A stretch of 64,000 bases of DNA from PALSA-278 sp963760285 (GCA_963760285.1 CAVXCI010000004.1:124001-188000); one strand, 5' to 3'. Counted from the first letter of the stretch, positions 1 through 9,282 are shown. Numbers and translations are program-made. The notes: generated by a model not told the origin, from the letters alone.

Positions 1-740
1 TCGAGAATCTCCGAGTTCATGATCATCTGCGTGCCCTTCAGACAGTCGTCAATATACATGAAGCTGCGCGTCTGATGGCCGTCGCCCCAAACGGGAATTT
101 CGGTGAGGCCTTTCACCTTGGCTTCGATCACCTTGCGGCAGATGGCCGCCGGCGCTTTCTCCCGGCCACCGTCCCAGGTTCCGTTCGGGCCATACACGTT
201 GTGGTAGCGGGCCACGCGAGTATGCACGCCGTAATCCTCGCGGAAGTGGCGGCACATGCGCTCACTGAAAAGCTTTTCCCAGCCGTACCCGTCTTCGGCC
301 AGCGCCGGGTAGGCGTCCTCTTCTTTCAGGCCGGGATTATCAAACTCCTTCTGTTTGGCGGCGCTGTATACGCAGGCGGAGGAAGAATAGAAATACTTCT
401 GGACATTTTGATTCTTCGCGGCAAGCAGCATGTGCGTGCTGATGAGCACGGAAAGCATGCATTCCGCCCGGTGCGTCTCGATGAATCCCATCCCGCCCAT
501 ATCCGCGGCCAGCATGTAGATTTGATAGGCGCCTCGCGCGACATTCTCGCAATTCTCAAGATCCTTCAGGTCAAGCTGCAGGTTCTCCACATCGGGAAAG
601 TGCTGGTACCACTGCGCGAAGGGCTTGGCGCCCACGGCTCGAATCTTGGTATACCCTTGACGGCGTAGGTCGGCCACCAGTGAGCCGGCAATGAAGCCGT
701 CCGCTCCCGCCACAACTACAAGTTCATTCTTCTCGTTCAT
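1..740 (-). CDS. GDP-mannose 3,5-epimerase-like SDR protein (partial, runs off left edge)
   Basis: Extended short-chain dehydrogenase/epimerase; the closest family by eye is GDP-mannose 3,5-epimerase, which makes GDP-L-galactose or GDP-gulose for polysaccharides. About 246 N-terminal residues are visible from an ATG at 738-740. Seen: a Rossmann start GADGFIAGS near residue 12, a FYSSSACVY strand carrying the catalytic Ser, the YGWEK catalytic Tyr/Lys, and the family-like blocks GTWDGGREKAPAAICRK and WGDGHQTRSFMYID. The family is about 350-370 residues long, so roughly a third is missing beyond base 1. No partner genes are visible. Another NDP-sugar epimerase activity is possible, because specificity cannot be read from this part. 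Confidence 0.8.
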   Translation of the reverse strand, partial: MNEKNELVVVAGADGFIAGSLVADLRRQGYTKIRAVGAKPFAQWYQHFPDVENLQLDLKDLENCENVARGAYQIYMLAADMGGMGFIETHRAECMLSVLISTHMLLAAKNQNVQKYFYSSSACVYSAAKQKEFDNPGLKEEDAYPALAEDGYGWEKLFSERMCRHFREDYGVHTRVARYHNVYGPNGTWDGGREKAPAAICRKVIEAKVKGLTEIPVWGDGHQTRSFMYIDDCLKGTQMIMNSEIL

Positions 741-829
741 CCGTGTCTTCTCCCTGGCTTCGGTTCACGAAATTGCCGCGCAGAATACACACTCTAACCT
801 GAATTCGTTTTGTGGTGTTCCAATCCCCA

Positions 830-1162
830 AAAGTATACACCAGTTCGTCTTCCGCTAAAACCGACAGCCGAGACACGCGCCGGTAAGGGTACGCCGGTCT
901 CTCTCCGGAGGCCACCAGACCTGCTCATTGTAGGTTCGGTCGGCCCGGCTGTCTCGCGGTCGTTTCGGGCAATACAAACTCGACCGGCTCATGGCCAGCG
1001 TCGCTGCCACCAGCGTGGCCGTCTGCCCCTGCGCCATCAGCTTCCGCGCTTGGGAGTGAACCTCGCCGCAGCTCACTCCCCCGCGACGCTTTTAAGAATC
1101 TGGATCTCCAGCGACTTTCGCCCCAGCGTTCGCTCCAACTGCGCCCTCCGCCATTTTGAAAC
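830..1162 (-). mobile_element. IS3-family transposase remnant (orfA tail plus orfB head, frameshifted)
   Basis: Decayed insertion sequence. Reading the minus strand, bases 1162-1073 encode an orfA-like coiled-coil end (LERTLGRKSLEIQILK) closing with a stop. It is followed at once by an orfB-like start (ARKLMAQGQTATLVAATLAM, then SRSSLY and R-RDSRADRTYNEQV), as in IS3-family orfB N-termini. The expected next block, ERPAYPYRRVSR, is found only in another frame (around 912-877), so at least one frameshift has occurred. The DDE catalytic core is absent. No terminal inverted repeats or target duplication could be recognised. This remnant fills most of the 741-1252 gap between genes. Confidence 0.7.
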
Positions 1163-1167
1163 CCCTA

Positions 1168-1195
1168 TTGATTTCCGCATCCGCGATGCTACAAT
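1168..1195 (+). promoter_or_regulatory. Candidate sigma-70 promoter for the VWFA gene at 1253
   Basis: TTGATT at 1168-1173 and TACAAT at 1190-1195 are separated by 16 bases. Transcription would start about 50 bases before the GTG of the following gene. It abuts the edge of the IS3 remnant, so the present promoter may have formed at the insertion junction (inference). Confidence 0.45.
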
Positions 1196-1252
1196 CCGGC
1201 TGAGAGGCGTTTGCAGGCTCTTTCCGTTACGGCCTGACGGAGGAAGAGCAGC

Positions 1253-2248
1253 GTGGTTAGGACACCGAGACTGCGTTGGGCGGTTCCCATCTGCGCGGGA
1301 GCTTGCGCATTGCTTCTCTCCGTATTCCTGCAAGGAAGTTTCGTTCCCGCGCGCGCACAGGATTCCCCGGTCTTAACACCACCGCCTCCGCCAGATACTG
1401 GCGACACCCACACCATCCGGCGCGACGTGGACATGGTTCTTGTCCCGGCGACGGTGACCGACCCGTACGGACGGCTGGTGACGGGACTGGAACAGAGCAA
1501 TTTCCGCATTTTTGAAGACGGGGTGGAGCAGGAAGTGGTCCATTTCGCGAGCACGGATGTTCCCATCTCCGTGGGAGTGGTCTTCGATATGAGCGGGAGC
1601 ATGGCCAACAAGCTCGACAAGTCCAAGATGGCCGCCGTGCAATTCATGAAGACATCGAGCCCGCAGGATGAATTCTTCCTGGTGAACTTCAATGACCGCG
1701 CGCAACTGGTGACGCCCTTTACGGGCAGTGTGGACCATCTGCAGGACAACTTAATGGTTACGTCGGCCCGGGGACAGACGGCACTGATTGACGGAATCTA
1801 CCTGGGCCTCAGCCAGATGCGGGGCGCAAGTAATTCCCGGAAAGCATTGCTCATCATCTCCGATGGAGGTGATAATCATAGCCGGTACTCGGAGGCGGAC
1901 ATTCGCAAATTTGCGGAAGAAGCGGATGTCCAGATTTATGCCATCGGTATTTTTGATCCGGTGGGGCAGTGCAATACGCCGGAAGAATGCAACGGTCCGG
2001 CGCTGCTCGATGAGCTCACGCGTCTGACTGGCGGCCGGACGTTCACCGTGCGCCAATTGGATGACTTGCCGGATACCGCCGCAAAAATCAGCATGGAGCT
2101 GCGCAACCAATATGTTCTGGGCTATCGGCCGAGCAATCTCAAACGTGATGGAAAGTATCGCAAACTCAAAATCAAAATTTCCGGTCCACGAGGCCTCCCG
2201 CCCCTTCACGTGGATGCAAAATACGGCTATTACGCCCCGGCCCAATAA
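1253..2248 (+). CDS. Secreted VWFA-related acidobacterial-domain protein
   Basis: 331-residue exported protein with a von Willebrand factor A fold of the VWFA-related type that is expanded in Acidobacteriota; the molecular role of the family is unknown. Seen: signal peptide (about residues 1-36, ending VPARAQ), a proline run, a family N-terminal block (RIFEDGVEQ near 85), and the metal-binding MIDAS motif DMSGS at about 112-116, followed by the further MIDAS Thr/Asp positions (RGQTALIDG, IISDGGD). The C-terminal block RNQYVLGYRP is also typical. GTG start chosen because GGAGGAAG lies 6 bases upstream (1239-1246). The next gene is a paralogue that begins inside its last 35 bases, so the two are probably translated together. 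Confidence 0.85.
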   Translation: MVRTPRLRWAVPICAGACALLLSVFLQGSFVPARAQDSPVLTPPPPPDTGDTHTIRRDVDMVLVPATVTDPYGRLVTGLEQSNFRIFEDGVEQEVVHFASTDVPISVGVVFDMSGSMANKLDKSKMAAVQFMKTSSPQDEFFLVNFNDRAQLVTPFTGSVDHLQDNLMVTSARGQTALIDGIYLGLSQMRGASNSRKALLIISDGGDNHSRYSEADIRKFAEEADVQIYAIGIFDPVGQCNTPEECNGPALLDELTRLTGGRTFTVRQLDDLPDTAAKISMELRNQYVLGYRPSNLKRDGKYRKLKIKISGPRGLPPLHVDAKYGYYAPAQ

Positions 2249-3236
2249 CACTTCGCGCTGGCAGGGACCTCTTGTCCTGCTGGGCCTATTCGGCATCGCT
2301 ATTTTCTTCGGCACCGCTCCCGGCCCGACGCTTCTGGCGGCGGATGGCCCGGCAGGCGCCGATTCCCTGCTTCAGTCTTCCAAGGACCACACCATTAAGC
2401 GCGATGTTAATCTGGTGGTCCTTCATATAACCGTGATGGACAGCGCGGGAAATGTCGTCCCCGGCCTGCCGGAGCAGGATTTCCGCGTCTACGAAGACAA
2501 AGTGGAGCAGAAAATTGCGCTTTTTCACAACGCCGATATTCCCATTACGGTCGGCATCATCGTGGACAACAGCGCCAGCATGAGGACCAAGCGGGCGCGC
2601 GTGAATGCCGCGGCGCTGACGTTTGTAAAGACCAGCAATCCGCAGGATGAGGTTTTCGTGGTCAATTTCAACGACGAGTATTACCTGGACATGGACAAGG
2701 ATTTTTCCAGCGACCCCAAGGATCTGCAGGAAGCGCTGGATCGAATTGACGCGCGCGGCATGACCGCATTGTACGATGCGCTGGTGGGCTCGCTGGACCA
2801 CCTCAAGAAAGGCACGCAGGACAAGAAAGTCCTACTGGTGATTACCGACGGCGAAGATGACGCTTCGAGGGAAACGCTGAAATTCGCGGTGCGCACGGCG
2901 CAGGATTCCAACGCCGTTATCTATGCTATCGGTCTTTTTGCCGACGATGCGCGCAAAGAGAAAAAGCAGGGCGAAACCGCATTGAAGGAAATCACCAAAG
3001 CCACCGGCGGTGAAGCCTATTTCCCCGAAACAGTGGATGAAGTCGAAGCACTTTGCACCAAGATTGCCAAGGATATCCGCAATCAGTACACCGTCGCCTA
3101 CTACCCCACGAACACTGCCAAGGATGGCTCTTTCCGGAATGTGAAGATTGATGTGAAATCGCCCGCGGGGATGGGCAAGCTCACCGTCCGCGCCAAACCC
3201 GGGTACTTCGCTCCTTCAAGCTCCTCCGGAGACTAA
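2214..3236 (+). CDS. Secreted VWFA-related acidobacterial-domain protein, paralogue 2
   Basis: 340 residues if started at ATG 2214. This start overlaps the upstream gene by 35 bases and puts a hydrophobic export segment (PLVLLGLFGIAIFF) at residues 19-32; a longer reading is open upstream but would run through the previous gene in another frame. VWA domain with MIDAS motif DNSAS, then RGMTALYDAL and VITDGEDD, and the shared C-terminal block RNQYTVAYYP. It shares its layout with the upstream gene, so the pair looks like a tandem duplication. No clear ribosome site is visible, which fits coupled translation. Probably periplasmic or surface protein binding; ligand unknown. Confidence 0.85.
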   Translation: MQNTAITPRPNNTSRWQGPLVLLGLFGIAIFFGTAPGPTLLAADGPAGADSLLQSSKDHTIKRDVNLVVLHITVMDSAGNVVPGLPEQDFRVYEDKVEQKIALFHNADIPITVGIIVDNSASMRTKRARVNAAALTFVKTSNPQDEVFVVNFNDEYYLDMDKDFSSDPKDLQEALDRIDARGMTALYDALVGSLDHLKKGTQDKKVLLVITDGEDDASRETLKFAVRTAQDSNAVIYAIGLFADDARKEKKQGETALKEITKATGGEAYFPETVDEVEALCTKIAKDIRNQYTVAYYPTNTAKDGSFRNVKIDVKSPAGMGKLTVRAKPGYFAPSSSSGD

Positions 3237-3330
3237 TTCCTCCCGGCGCGAGCGTTTTGCCAAATGCTTAATTGGGCAATCATTTGGGCATTCGCATCCC
3301 GACTTTAAGCTAAGCGCTTTGTCAGGCCGG

Positions 3331-3711
3331 TCATATGTATTCTGAAACCTCGATCAGATTGTGATCGGGATCGCGAAAGTAAACCGACCGAATTCTGCCC
3401 GTCGCACCAGCGCGCTCCACCGGCCCTTGCAGCACCGCCACGCCGCAGGCGCGAAAATGCTCAATCGCCAAGGACAAAGGGATGGCGGAAATGAAGCAGA
3501 GGTCGGCTGATCCCGGCATGGGATGCCGGGCGTGAGGCTCAAATTCGCGTCCAGCCTCGTGCAGGTTCAGCTTTTGATTGCCGAAACTCAAGGCGCGCCG
3601 CCCTGATCCAAACGTCACCACCTCCATGCCAAGAACCTTGGCGTAAAACAGGCAGGTCGCTTCAATTTCCCGCACCGTCAAAACAAGATGGTCAAGGCGA
3701 TCTATTTTCAT
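3331..3711 (-). CDS. VOC-superfamily (glyoxalase-fold) protein
   Basis: 126-residue small VOC protein from ATG 3711. The N-terminal LDHLVLTV strand, LNLHEAG, PGSADLCF and the ending YFRDPDHNLIEVSEY match single-chain, dimeric metal-dependent VOC enzymes (glyoxalase/fosfomycin-resistance/dioxygenase fold). Candidate metal ligands are the His of LDHLVL, the His of the LHEAG strand and the Glu of LIEVS. A longer reading from a TTG at 3798 exists but would begin inside the uvrA promoter, so the ATG is preferred. Divergent from uvrA. Substrate cannot be told from sequence. Confidence 0.75.
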   Translation of the reverse strand: MKIDRLDHLVLTVREIEATCLFYAKVLGMEVVTFGSGRRALSFGNQKLNLHEAGREFEPHARHPMPGSADLCFISAIPLSLAIEHFRACGVAVLQGPVERAGATGRIRSVYFRDPDHNLIEVSEYI

Positions 3712-3792
3712 GATGTCGGTGAATGGGCTAGCGAGACGGAACGGCGCAAGCTTTCGATTCGAAACCAGGACAGTACCCGCTGCGACTGCCAA

Positions 3793-3821
3793 TTGCAAGA
3801 CCCTGCCGCGCGAACTATAAT
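3793..3821 (+). promoter_or_regulatory. Sigma-70 promoter of uvrA
   Basis: TTGCAA (3793-3798), a 17-base spacer and a perfect TATAAT (3816-3821), about 41 bases before the uvrA ATG. One of the best promoter matches in the window. No LexA-type operator could be recognised, but the lineage-specific box is not known to me. Confidence 0.65.
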
Positions 3822-3862
3822 GGAGGGTTTATTCGACAGCAGCGGAAACGACAGGAACCCAT

Positions 3863-6847
3863 ATGGCCCGCCGAGTAGAAGAAAAAGCCGCTGGAATGCC
3901 TCCTGGGGCATCCTCCACCGCCACGGTTCCCGTCGGTGTGGCTGAGCCGCAGGACTACATTCGGGTCCGGGGGGCCCGTGTTCACAACCTCAAAAACATA
4001 GACGTTGATATCCCGCACAACGCCATCACCGTGGTGACCGGCGTCTCCGGATCGGGCAAATCGAGCCTGGCGTTTGACACTCTGTATGCCGAAGGCCAGC
4101 GGCGATACATCGAATCGCTCTCCGCCTACGCCCGGCAATTTCTGGAACGCATGGAAAAACCGGACGTGGACGAAATCACCGGCATCGCCCCGGCCATCGC
4201 CATCCGCCAGAAAAATTCCACGCGCAACCCGCGCTCCACCGTGGCCACGGCCACGGAGATTTACGACTACCTGAGGCTGCTCTTCGCGCGTGTGGGACGA
4301 ACCTACTGCCTGAATTGTGGCGACGAAATCCGCCGCGACACCATGGACGAAATTGCCGAGCGCATCCTCTCCCTGCCAGTGGGCCGCCGGTTTTACGTGC
4401 TCTTCCCTCTTTCCGTCCCGGCTTCTCCGGCGATGAAACCTGTGTTGCGCGGACGCAACGCGCAGGCAAATGCCGCGAATGCTCTGCGCGAGACGCTGCT
4501 CTCGCTGCAAAAGCGCGGATTCACTCGCTTGCTTCAGAATGGCGCGGTGATCGAATTCGCCACGCCGGAATCGCTGCTGGACGTGGATTTCAGCGGACAG
4601 GTGTTTGTCCTCGTTGATCGGCTCACCGTGGATCCGGAGAACCGCTCGCGGTTGATGGATTCCATCGAGATCTGCTACCGCGAAGGCGGCGAAGCGATTT
4701 TGGAGTTTCCGCCAGCGGAGACCGGGCTGCCCGCGGAGCAAATTCGATTTAACGGCCGATTCGAATGCAAGCGCTGCGGAATCCAGTACACGGAACCGGA
4801 GCCGCGCCTGTTTTCATTCAACAGCCCCGCTGGGGCGTGTCCGCGCTGCCAGGGATTTGGCAACACCGTGGATTTCGATCTCGACCGCGTGATCCCGGAC
4901 AAGGCGAAATCACTGGCCGATGGCGCCATCGAACCGTGGACCAAACCTCGCTACCGCCAAATCGTGAATGACCTGAAGCGCTATGCGCGCGCCGCGGGCA
5001 TTCCGATGAACGTTCCCTTCCGGAACCTGAGTGCGGAGCACCAAACAAAAATTCTGGAAGGCGATGAAAAGGGCGGCTTCATCGGAGTCAAGGGTTTCTT
5101 CCAATGGCTGGAGCGGAAGAAATACAAGCTGCATGTGCGCGTTTTTCTCAGCCGTTACCGCGGCTACGCCATTTGTCCCGATTGCAATGGCGCACGCTTG
5201 CGTCCCGAAGCGCGCGCGGTGAGAGTGGCCGGCAAATCCATCATGGACGTCTGCGCCATGACCGTGACCCAGGCGCGCGATTTTTTCCGGCGGATCACTC
5301 TGACTCCCTTTCAAGCCGTGGTGGCGCAGAAGATCCTCGAAGAGATTCAGGAGAGGCTGCAGTTCCTGGACGAGAGCGGGCTGGACTACCTCACTCTTGA
5401 CCGTCTCACCAGCACGCTTTCCGGCGGAGAGGCGCAACGCATCCAGCTGGCCACCTCGCTGGGGTCACATTTAGTGGGCGCGTTTTATGTGCTGGACGAG
5501 CCGTCGATCGGCCTGCACCCACGGGACACCAACCGGCTGCTAACCATCCTTGAGAATTTGCGCGACCTGGGTAATACAGTCCTGGTCGTCGAGCACGACC
5601 CTGACGCCATTATGGCCGCGGATCACATTCTGGATATCGGACCCGGCGCGGGTGAACTCGGCGGGCGGCTGGTTTTCTCCGGTTCTCGCGAAGAATTGCT
5701 GGCGGACAAGAATTCGTTGACCGGCCGCTATCTCAGCGGCGCGGCGCGCATTCCGGTTCCTGTGCTGCGCAACAAACCGCATGGCCAGTTCCTGAAAATT
5801 ATCGGCGCACGCTGCCACAACCTGAAAGGGACGGACATCACCGTGCCGCTGGGAATCATGGTGGCCATCACCGGCGTTTCCGGCTCCGGCAAGTCCACGC
5901 TGGTGTTTGACGTCATTTACCGCGCGCTTTCGCTGAAACGATCCGCAGGCAACTGGAAGGAGGTATGCGAGCGTATCGAAGGCGATGCCGCCATACGCGA
6001 GGTGGAAATGGTGGACCAGTCCCCCATCGGGCGAACGCCACGGTCGAACCCCGCCACCTACCTGAAAGCATTTGACGCCATTCGCGAGGTCTTTGCGTCC
6101 ACGCCGGAAGCCAGGAAGCGTGGTTACCAGCCGGGCCATTTTTCGTTCAATATTCCGGGGGGCCGCTGTGAGACCTGCCAGGGCGACGGCACGGTGACGG
6201 TGGAGATGCGATTTTTGGCGGACGTCGAGCTGGTTTGCGAGGAATGCCGCGGGACGCGCTACAAAAGCGGCGTGCTGGAGGTGCGTTATCGCGAGAAAAA
6301 TATTCACGACGTGCTGCAAATGACCGTGCGCGAGGCGCTGGGATTTTTCGCGGCCACGCCGAAGGTTACTTCCCGCCTGAAGGTGCTGGAAGAAGTGGGG
6401 CTCGATTATCTTCGGCTGGGGCAATCCGCCACGACGCTATCGGGCGGGGAGGCGCAACGATTAAAACTGGCAGCGCATCTCATGCGTCAGGATAACGCTG
6501 GCATCCTGTATATTTTTGATGAGCCCACCACCGGCCTGCATTTTGAGGACATCCAGAAGCTGCTGGGCGCATTTCGAAAACTGGTGGAAGGCGGGGCGTC
6601 CGTGCTGATTATCGAGCACAATCTGGATGTAATTAAGTCCGTGGACTGGGTGATTGACCTGGGGCCGGAGGGCGGCAACGAGGGCGGGCGCGTGGTGGCC
6701 GCTGGAACACCGGAACAGGTGGCGCGTGTTTCGGGATCGCATACCGGGCGATATCTGGCGCGTGTTCTCAAGCAGAATCACCCGGGCAATCAGTCGAACG
6801 AGAAGGATCGAAGCTCTCGTCCGAAGCAGGACCATCGGTCAAAGTGA
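3863..6847 (+). CDS. uvrA: Excinuclease ABC subunit A (UvrA)
   Basis: 994-residue damage-recognition ATPase of nucleotide excision repair; it loads UvrB on lesions as a dimer. Two ABC halves are visible: Walker A GVSGSGKSS at about 60, signature LSGGEAQRIQL at about 519 with LDEPSIGLHPRD after it, second Walker A GVSGSGKST at about 671, and second signature LSGGEAQRLKL at about 859 with FDEPTTGLHFED. Zinc modules CKRC-CPRC and CETC-CEEC are intact. The UvrB-binding insert after the first Walker A is present, as is MVDQSPIGRTPRSNPATY. The C-terminal 20 residues are polar and poorly conserved. Its stop overlaps the GTG of the next gene. uvrC lies 3.8 kb downstream; uvrB is not in the window. 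Confidence 0.97.
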   Translation: MARRVEEKAAGMPPGASSTATVPVGVAEPQDYIRVRGARVHNLKNIDVDIPHNAITVVTGVSGSGKSSLAFDTLYAEGQRRYIESLSAYARQFLERMEKPDVDEITGIAPAIAIRQKNSTRNPRSTVATATEIYDYLRLLFARVGRTYCLNCGDEIRRDTMDEIAERILSLPVGRRFYVLFPLSVPASPAMKPVLRGRNAQANAANALRETLLSLQKRGFTRLLQNGAVIEFATPESLLDVDFSGQVFVLVDRLTVDPENRSRLMDSIEICYREGGEAILEFPPAETGLPAEQIRFNGRFECKRCGIQYTEPEPRLFSFNSPAGACPRCQGFGNTVDFDLDRVIPDKAKSLADGAIEPWTKPRYRQIVNDLKRYARAAGIPMNVPFRNLSAEHQTKILEGDEKGGFIGVKGFFQWLERKKYKLHVRVFLSRYRGYAICPDCNGARLRPEARAVRVAGKSIMDVCAMTVTQARDFFRRITLTPFQAVVAQKILEEIQERLQFLDESGLDYLTLDRLTSTLSGGEAQRIQLATSLGSHLVGAFYVLDEPSIGLHPRDTNRLLTILENLRDLGNTVLVVEHDPDAIMAADHILDIGPGAGELGGRLVFSGSREELLADKNSLTGRYLSGAARIPVPVLRNKPHGQFLKIIGARCHNLKGTDITVPLGIMVAITGVSGSGKSTLVFDVIYRALSLKRSAGNWKEVCERIEGDAAIREVEMVDQSPIGRTPRSNPATYLKAFDAIREVFASTPEARKRGYQPGHFSFNIPGGRCETCQGDGTVTVEMRFLADVELVCEECRGTRYKSGVLEVRYREKNIHDVLQMTVREALGFFAATPKVTSRLKVLEEVGLDYLRLGQSATTLSGGEAQRLKLAAHLMRQDNAGILYIFDEPTTGLHFEDIQKLLGAFRKLVEGGASVLIIEHNLDVIKSVDWVIDLGPEGGNEGGRVVAAGTPEQVARVSGSHTGRYLARVLKQNHPGNQSNEKDRSSRPKQDHRSK

Positions 6848-8166
6848 AATCTGCGCCATATATTGCGGGGATCATTGCCGGCCTGTTGGCATCGGCCGCG
6901 TCGCCAGCGGCATTCTCCCAGCAGCAGGGCACCAAGAGGGTCTATTCCATTCCTGATCCCGCTGGCGAACAACTGCGCCAGTTGCTGGCGGAGGCGCAGG
7001 CCGACCTCAATAAGCAGGACTACGGCGCGGCTGCGGACAAATACCAAAAGTACCTGGCGCAGAAACCTGATGATGCGGTTGCCCATTTTCAACTGGGGTA
7101 TGCGTTCACGGCATTGAAAAAGAACACGAATGCGGCGAAGGAGTATGCCGCTGCCGCGGATTTGAATCCGAAAATGGCGGAAGCGCAGCTCAATTTGGGG
7201 CTTACGTTGCTGGATTTAAATCCCGCGGAGGCGGTGAAGCCGTTGCAAAAGGCCGCGGACCTCCTTCCGAATCAAGCCCGGCCGAGATTCCTGCTGGGGT
7301 GGGCACTGGAACGTTCCAATCAACCTGCGCAGGCAATCGAGGAGTACCGCGCGGCGGAAAAGCTTGATGCGAAGAATTTTGACATCCATTTCTCGCTGGC
7401 CCGCGTCCTGCTGGTGTCCAACCAACCGGCGGAAGCGGAGGCCGAATTCAAGAGCGCGCTGGAGATAACACCAAATTCATCCGTGGCACGGCTGGGTTTG
7501 AGTCAGACCCTGCTGGCGCAGAAGAAAAACGATGAGGCCGTCGCGGCGTTGACGGAGTATCTGAAATCCGCGCCGAATGACTCGGACACGCGCCTGCAAC
7601 TGGCCGGCTTGCTGCGAGATTCGGGTCATTTGGACGAAGCGCTGGCGCAACTGGAGCCCATTTCCGGAGCAGAGGCGGCGTTCATCGCCGCTGACAAAAT
7701 GCGCGCTGATATCTACGCCGATCAGAAGAAATTGCCGGAAGCAGCCGCGGCGCTGGATCAGGTTGTGAAGGCGTCGCCTCAGGATGAAGAGGCGCACGCC
7801 GCGTTGGGGCGGATAAAATTGCAAATGAAGGATTACCCAGACGCAGTCCGCGAACTGGCGATAGCCTATCAACTGAATCCCGCGGACGATTCCCTGCTCC
7901 CGGCGCTGGCCTCGGGGCATTTCCTCGCCAAAGACTATTCCGGCACGGTGGAGATTCTTGCGGCGATTGAAAAGAAATCGCCATTGACGGCGGGCGAATG
8001 GTTCGTTCGCGCCGTGTCCTTCGACAAAATGGCGCGCTGGCAGGAAGCCTACGACGCCTACGGGAAGTTCCTGGAGTTGAACAAGGGCGCGGAAAACGAC
8101 GAGTATTTCGAGGCCACGGCGCGCGCCCGTTTTCTCAAGCGTGAGCTGGAGAACAAGAAGAAGTAG
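6844..8166 (+). CDS. Secreted tetratricopeptide-repeat protein
   Basis: 440-residue exported protein. Signal peptide at residues 1-25 (ends AAFSQ), followed by about ten degenerate TPR units from about residue 45 (for example DYGAAADKYQKYLAQKPDD, LNPKMAEAQLNLGLTLL, YPDAVRELAIAYQLNPAD). The GTG start overlaps the uvrA stop (GTGA), so translation is probably coupled. Likely a periplasmic or lipid-anchored scaffold; no enzyme motif is seen. The genes after it also encode small exported proteins, which suggests one envelope-related transcript downstream of uvrA. Confidence 0.85.
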   Translation: MKSAPYIAGIIAGLLASAASPAAFSQQQGTKRVYSIPDPAGEQLRQLLAEAQADLNKQDYGAAADKYQKYLAQKPDDAVAHFQLGYAFTALKKNTNAAKEYAAAADLNPKMAEAQLNLGLTLLDLNPAEAVKPLQKAADLLPNQARPRFLLGWALERSNQPAQAIEEYRAAEKLDAKNFDIHFSLARVLLVSNQPAEAEAEFKSALEITPNSSVARLGLSQTLLAQKKNDEAVAALTEYLKSAPNDSDTRLQLAGLLRDSGHLDEALAQLEPISGAEAAFIAADKMRADIYADQKKLPEAAAALDQVVKASPQDEEAHAALGRIKLQMKDYPDAVRELAIAYQLNPADDSLLPALASGHFLAKDYSGTVEILAAIEKKSPLTAGEWFVRAVSFDKMARWQEAYDAYGKFLELNKGAENDEYFEATARARFLKRELENKKK

Positions 8167-8187
8167 AATTCACCTGTGGAGCGAAGG

Positions 8188-8697
8188 ATGCGCAGACGAT
8201 TCCTGCTGGCGACCACGGCGACCCTGGCTGCAATAGCCATGACCGGCCCGGTGACGCGCGCGGGCCACGGCGACCAGCTTCCGAAGCTGCGGGAGAAATA
8301 CGAAAAGGAACAGAACCCCGTTCGCAAGGCCAAGGACCTGGCGCGCTTTGGAGAAGCCCAGGTGGCGGACGCGGCCCAGCGGACCAATGCCCGCGATTTT
8401 CAGGGCGCGCTGCACGAGCTCAATGATTACGCCTCTGAGATAGCGTCCACGCACAAGGCGCTCCTGGATGCAAACGGAAAACCCACGGGGAATATGGCGG
8501 GCCTGCATGAGTTACAAATCAGTCTGCGAGAAAACCTGCGGCGAATTCATGACATGATCCAGACCATGCCGGTGGGAGAGCAGGAGCAATTTCAATCCGT
8601 CCAGGAGAGTTTGGACCAGCAAAACGAGCGGATGCTCGCGGAAATCTTTCCCATGCCGGCCGCGGCTGCGCCGGCAAGGAACACTGAAAAACCTTAG
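8188..8697 (+). CDS. Small secreted helical protein, unknown function
   Basis: 169 residues from ATG 8188, chosen over an in-frame GTG at 8176 because GGAG (8178-8181) lies 6 bases before the ATG. Signal peptide with a basic start (MRRRFLLATTATLAAIAMTG). The mature part is charged and predicted helical, rich in Gln, Glu and Asp, and has no catalytic motif. I do not recognise a family. It precedes a similarly built protein and follows a TPR protein. Confidence 0.65.
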   Translation: MRRRFLLATTATLAAIAMTGPVTRAGHGDQLPKLREKYEKEQNPVRKAKDLARFGEAQVADAAQRTNARDFQGALHELNDYASEIASTHKALLDANGKPTGNMAGLHELQISLRENLRRIHDMIQTMPVGEQEQFQSVQESLDQQNERMLAEIFPMPAAAAPARNTEKP

Positions 8698-8715
8698 TTG
8701 GAGCAGGTCAGTTTT

Positions 8716-9282
8716 ATGCGAGAGCCACGAAGAATTCGAATCCTAGCCACCGGATGCGGCAAGGCCGTCATCCGCGGACTACTGGTTGTCGTTTTCCTGC
8801 TGTCAGGTCCCGCACACGGACAAGCACAGTCCCCGGACAAGGATTACTTGACACGCGCAGAAGCGGATCAGATCCGCGATGCAGTGGCCCCCTCCGCGAA
8901 AATCCATCTGTTCCTGACGTTTGCGGAAGACCGGCTGAAGAAGTTTGAATATGAGCTGAAACGCACCACGACGGAGAGCAGGCGCGAGGAAATCCTCAAT
9001 GGCCTGCTCAATGATTACATTGGCTGCGTGGATGACGCCACCGACCTGATGGACTACCAGATTCAAAAGCAGGCCGACATGCGCGGTCCTAGCAAGGAAA
9101 TGCAAAATGCGACCCAGGGGTTTCTGGACCGGCTCAAGGCCATCCAAAAAGACGGCAAGGAAATTGATCTGTATAAGGACACGCTGGATGACGCGATAGA
9201 TGGCACGCAGGATGCCAAGCGCGATGCCGACGATGCACAGACCGAGAACAGCCAGCCGCCGGTGCGAAGAAAGCCCGGATGA
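8716..9282 (+). CDS. Small secreted helical protein, unknown function
   Basis: 188 residues from ATG 8716, with GGAGCAGG at 8700-8707; a TTG at 8698 in the same frame is less likely. An N-terminal hydrophobic segment (GLLVVVFLLSG) ends near GHGQAQ, indicating export. The rest is a charged helical domain (YELKRTTTESRREEIL, a FLDRLKAIQ helix, DDAIDGTQDAKRDADDAQ). The layout resembles the preceding protein, so they may be distant paralogues or partners. The stop overlaps the next ATG (ATGA). Confidence 0.65.
   Translation: MREPRRIRILATGCGKAVIRGLLVVVFLLSGPAHGQAQSPDKDYLTRAEADQIRDAVAPSAKIHLFLTFAEDRLKKFEYELKRTTTESRREEILNGLLNDYIGCVDDATDLMDYQIQKQADMRGPSKEMQNATQGFLDRLKAIQKDGKEIDLYKDTLDDAIDGTQDAKRDADDAQTENSQPPVRRKPG

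Noticed and set aside
3260..3287. CCAAATG/CATTTGG inverted repeat between the VWFA and VOC genes
   Set aside because: 7-bp stem with a 14-base loop and no T-run; too weak to call a terminator.
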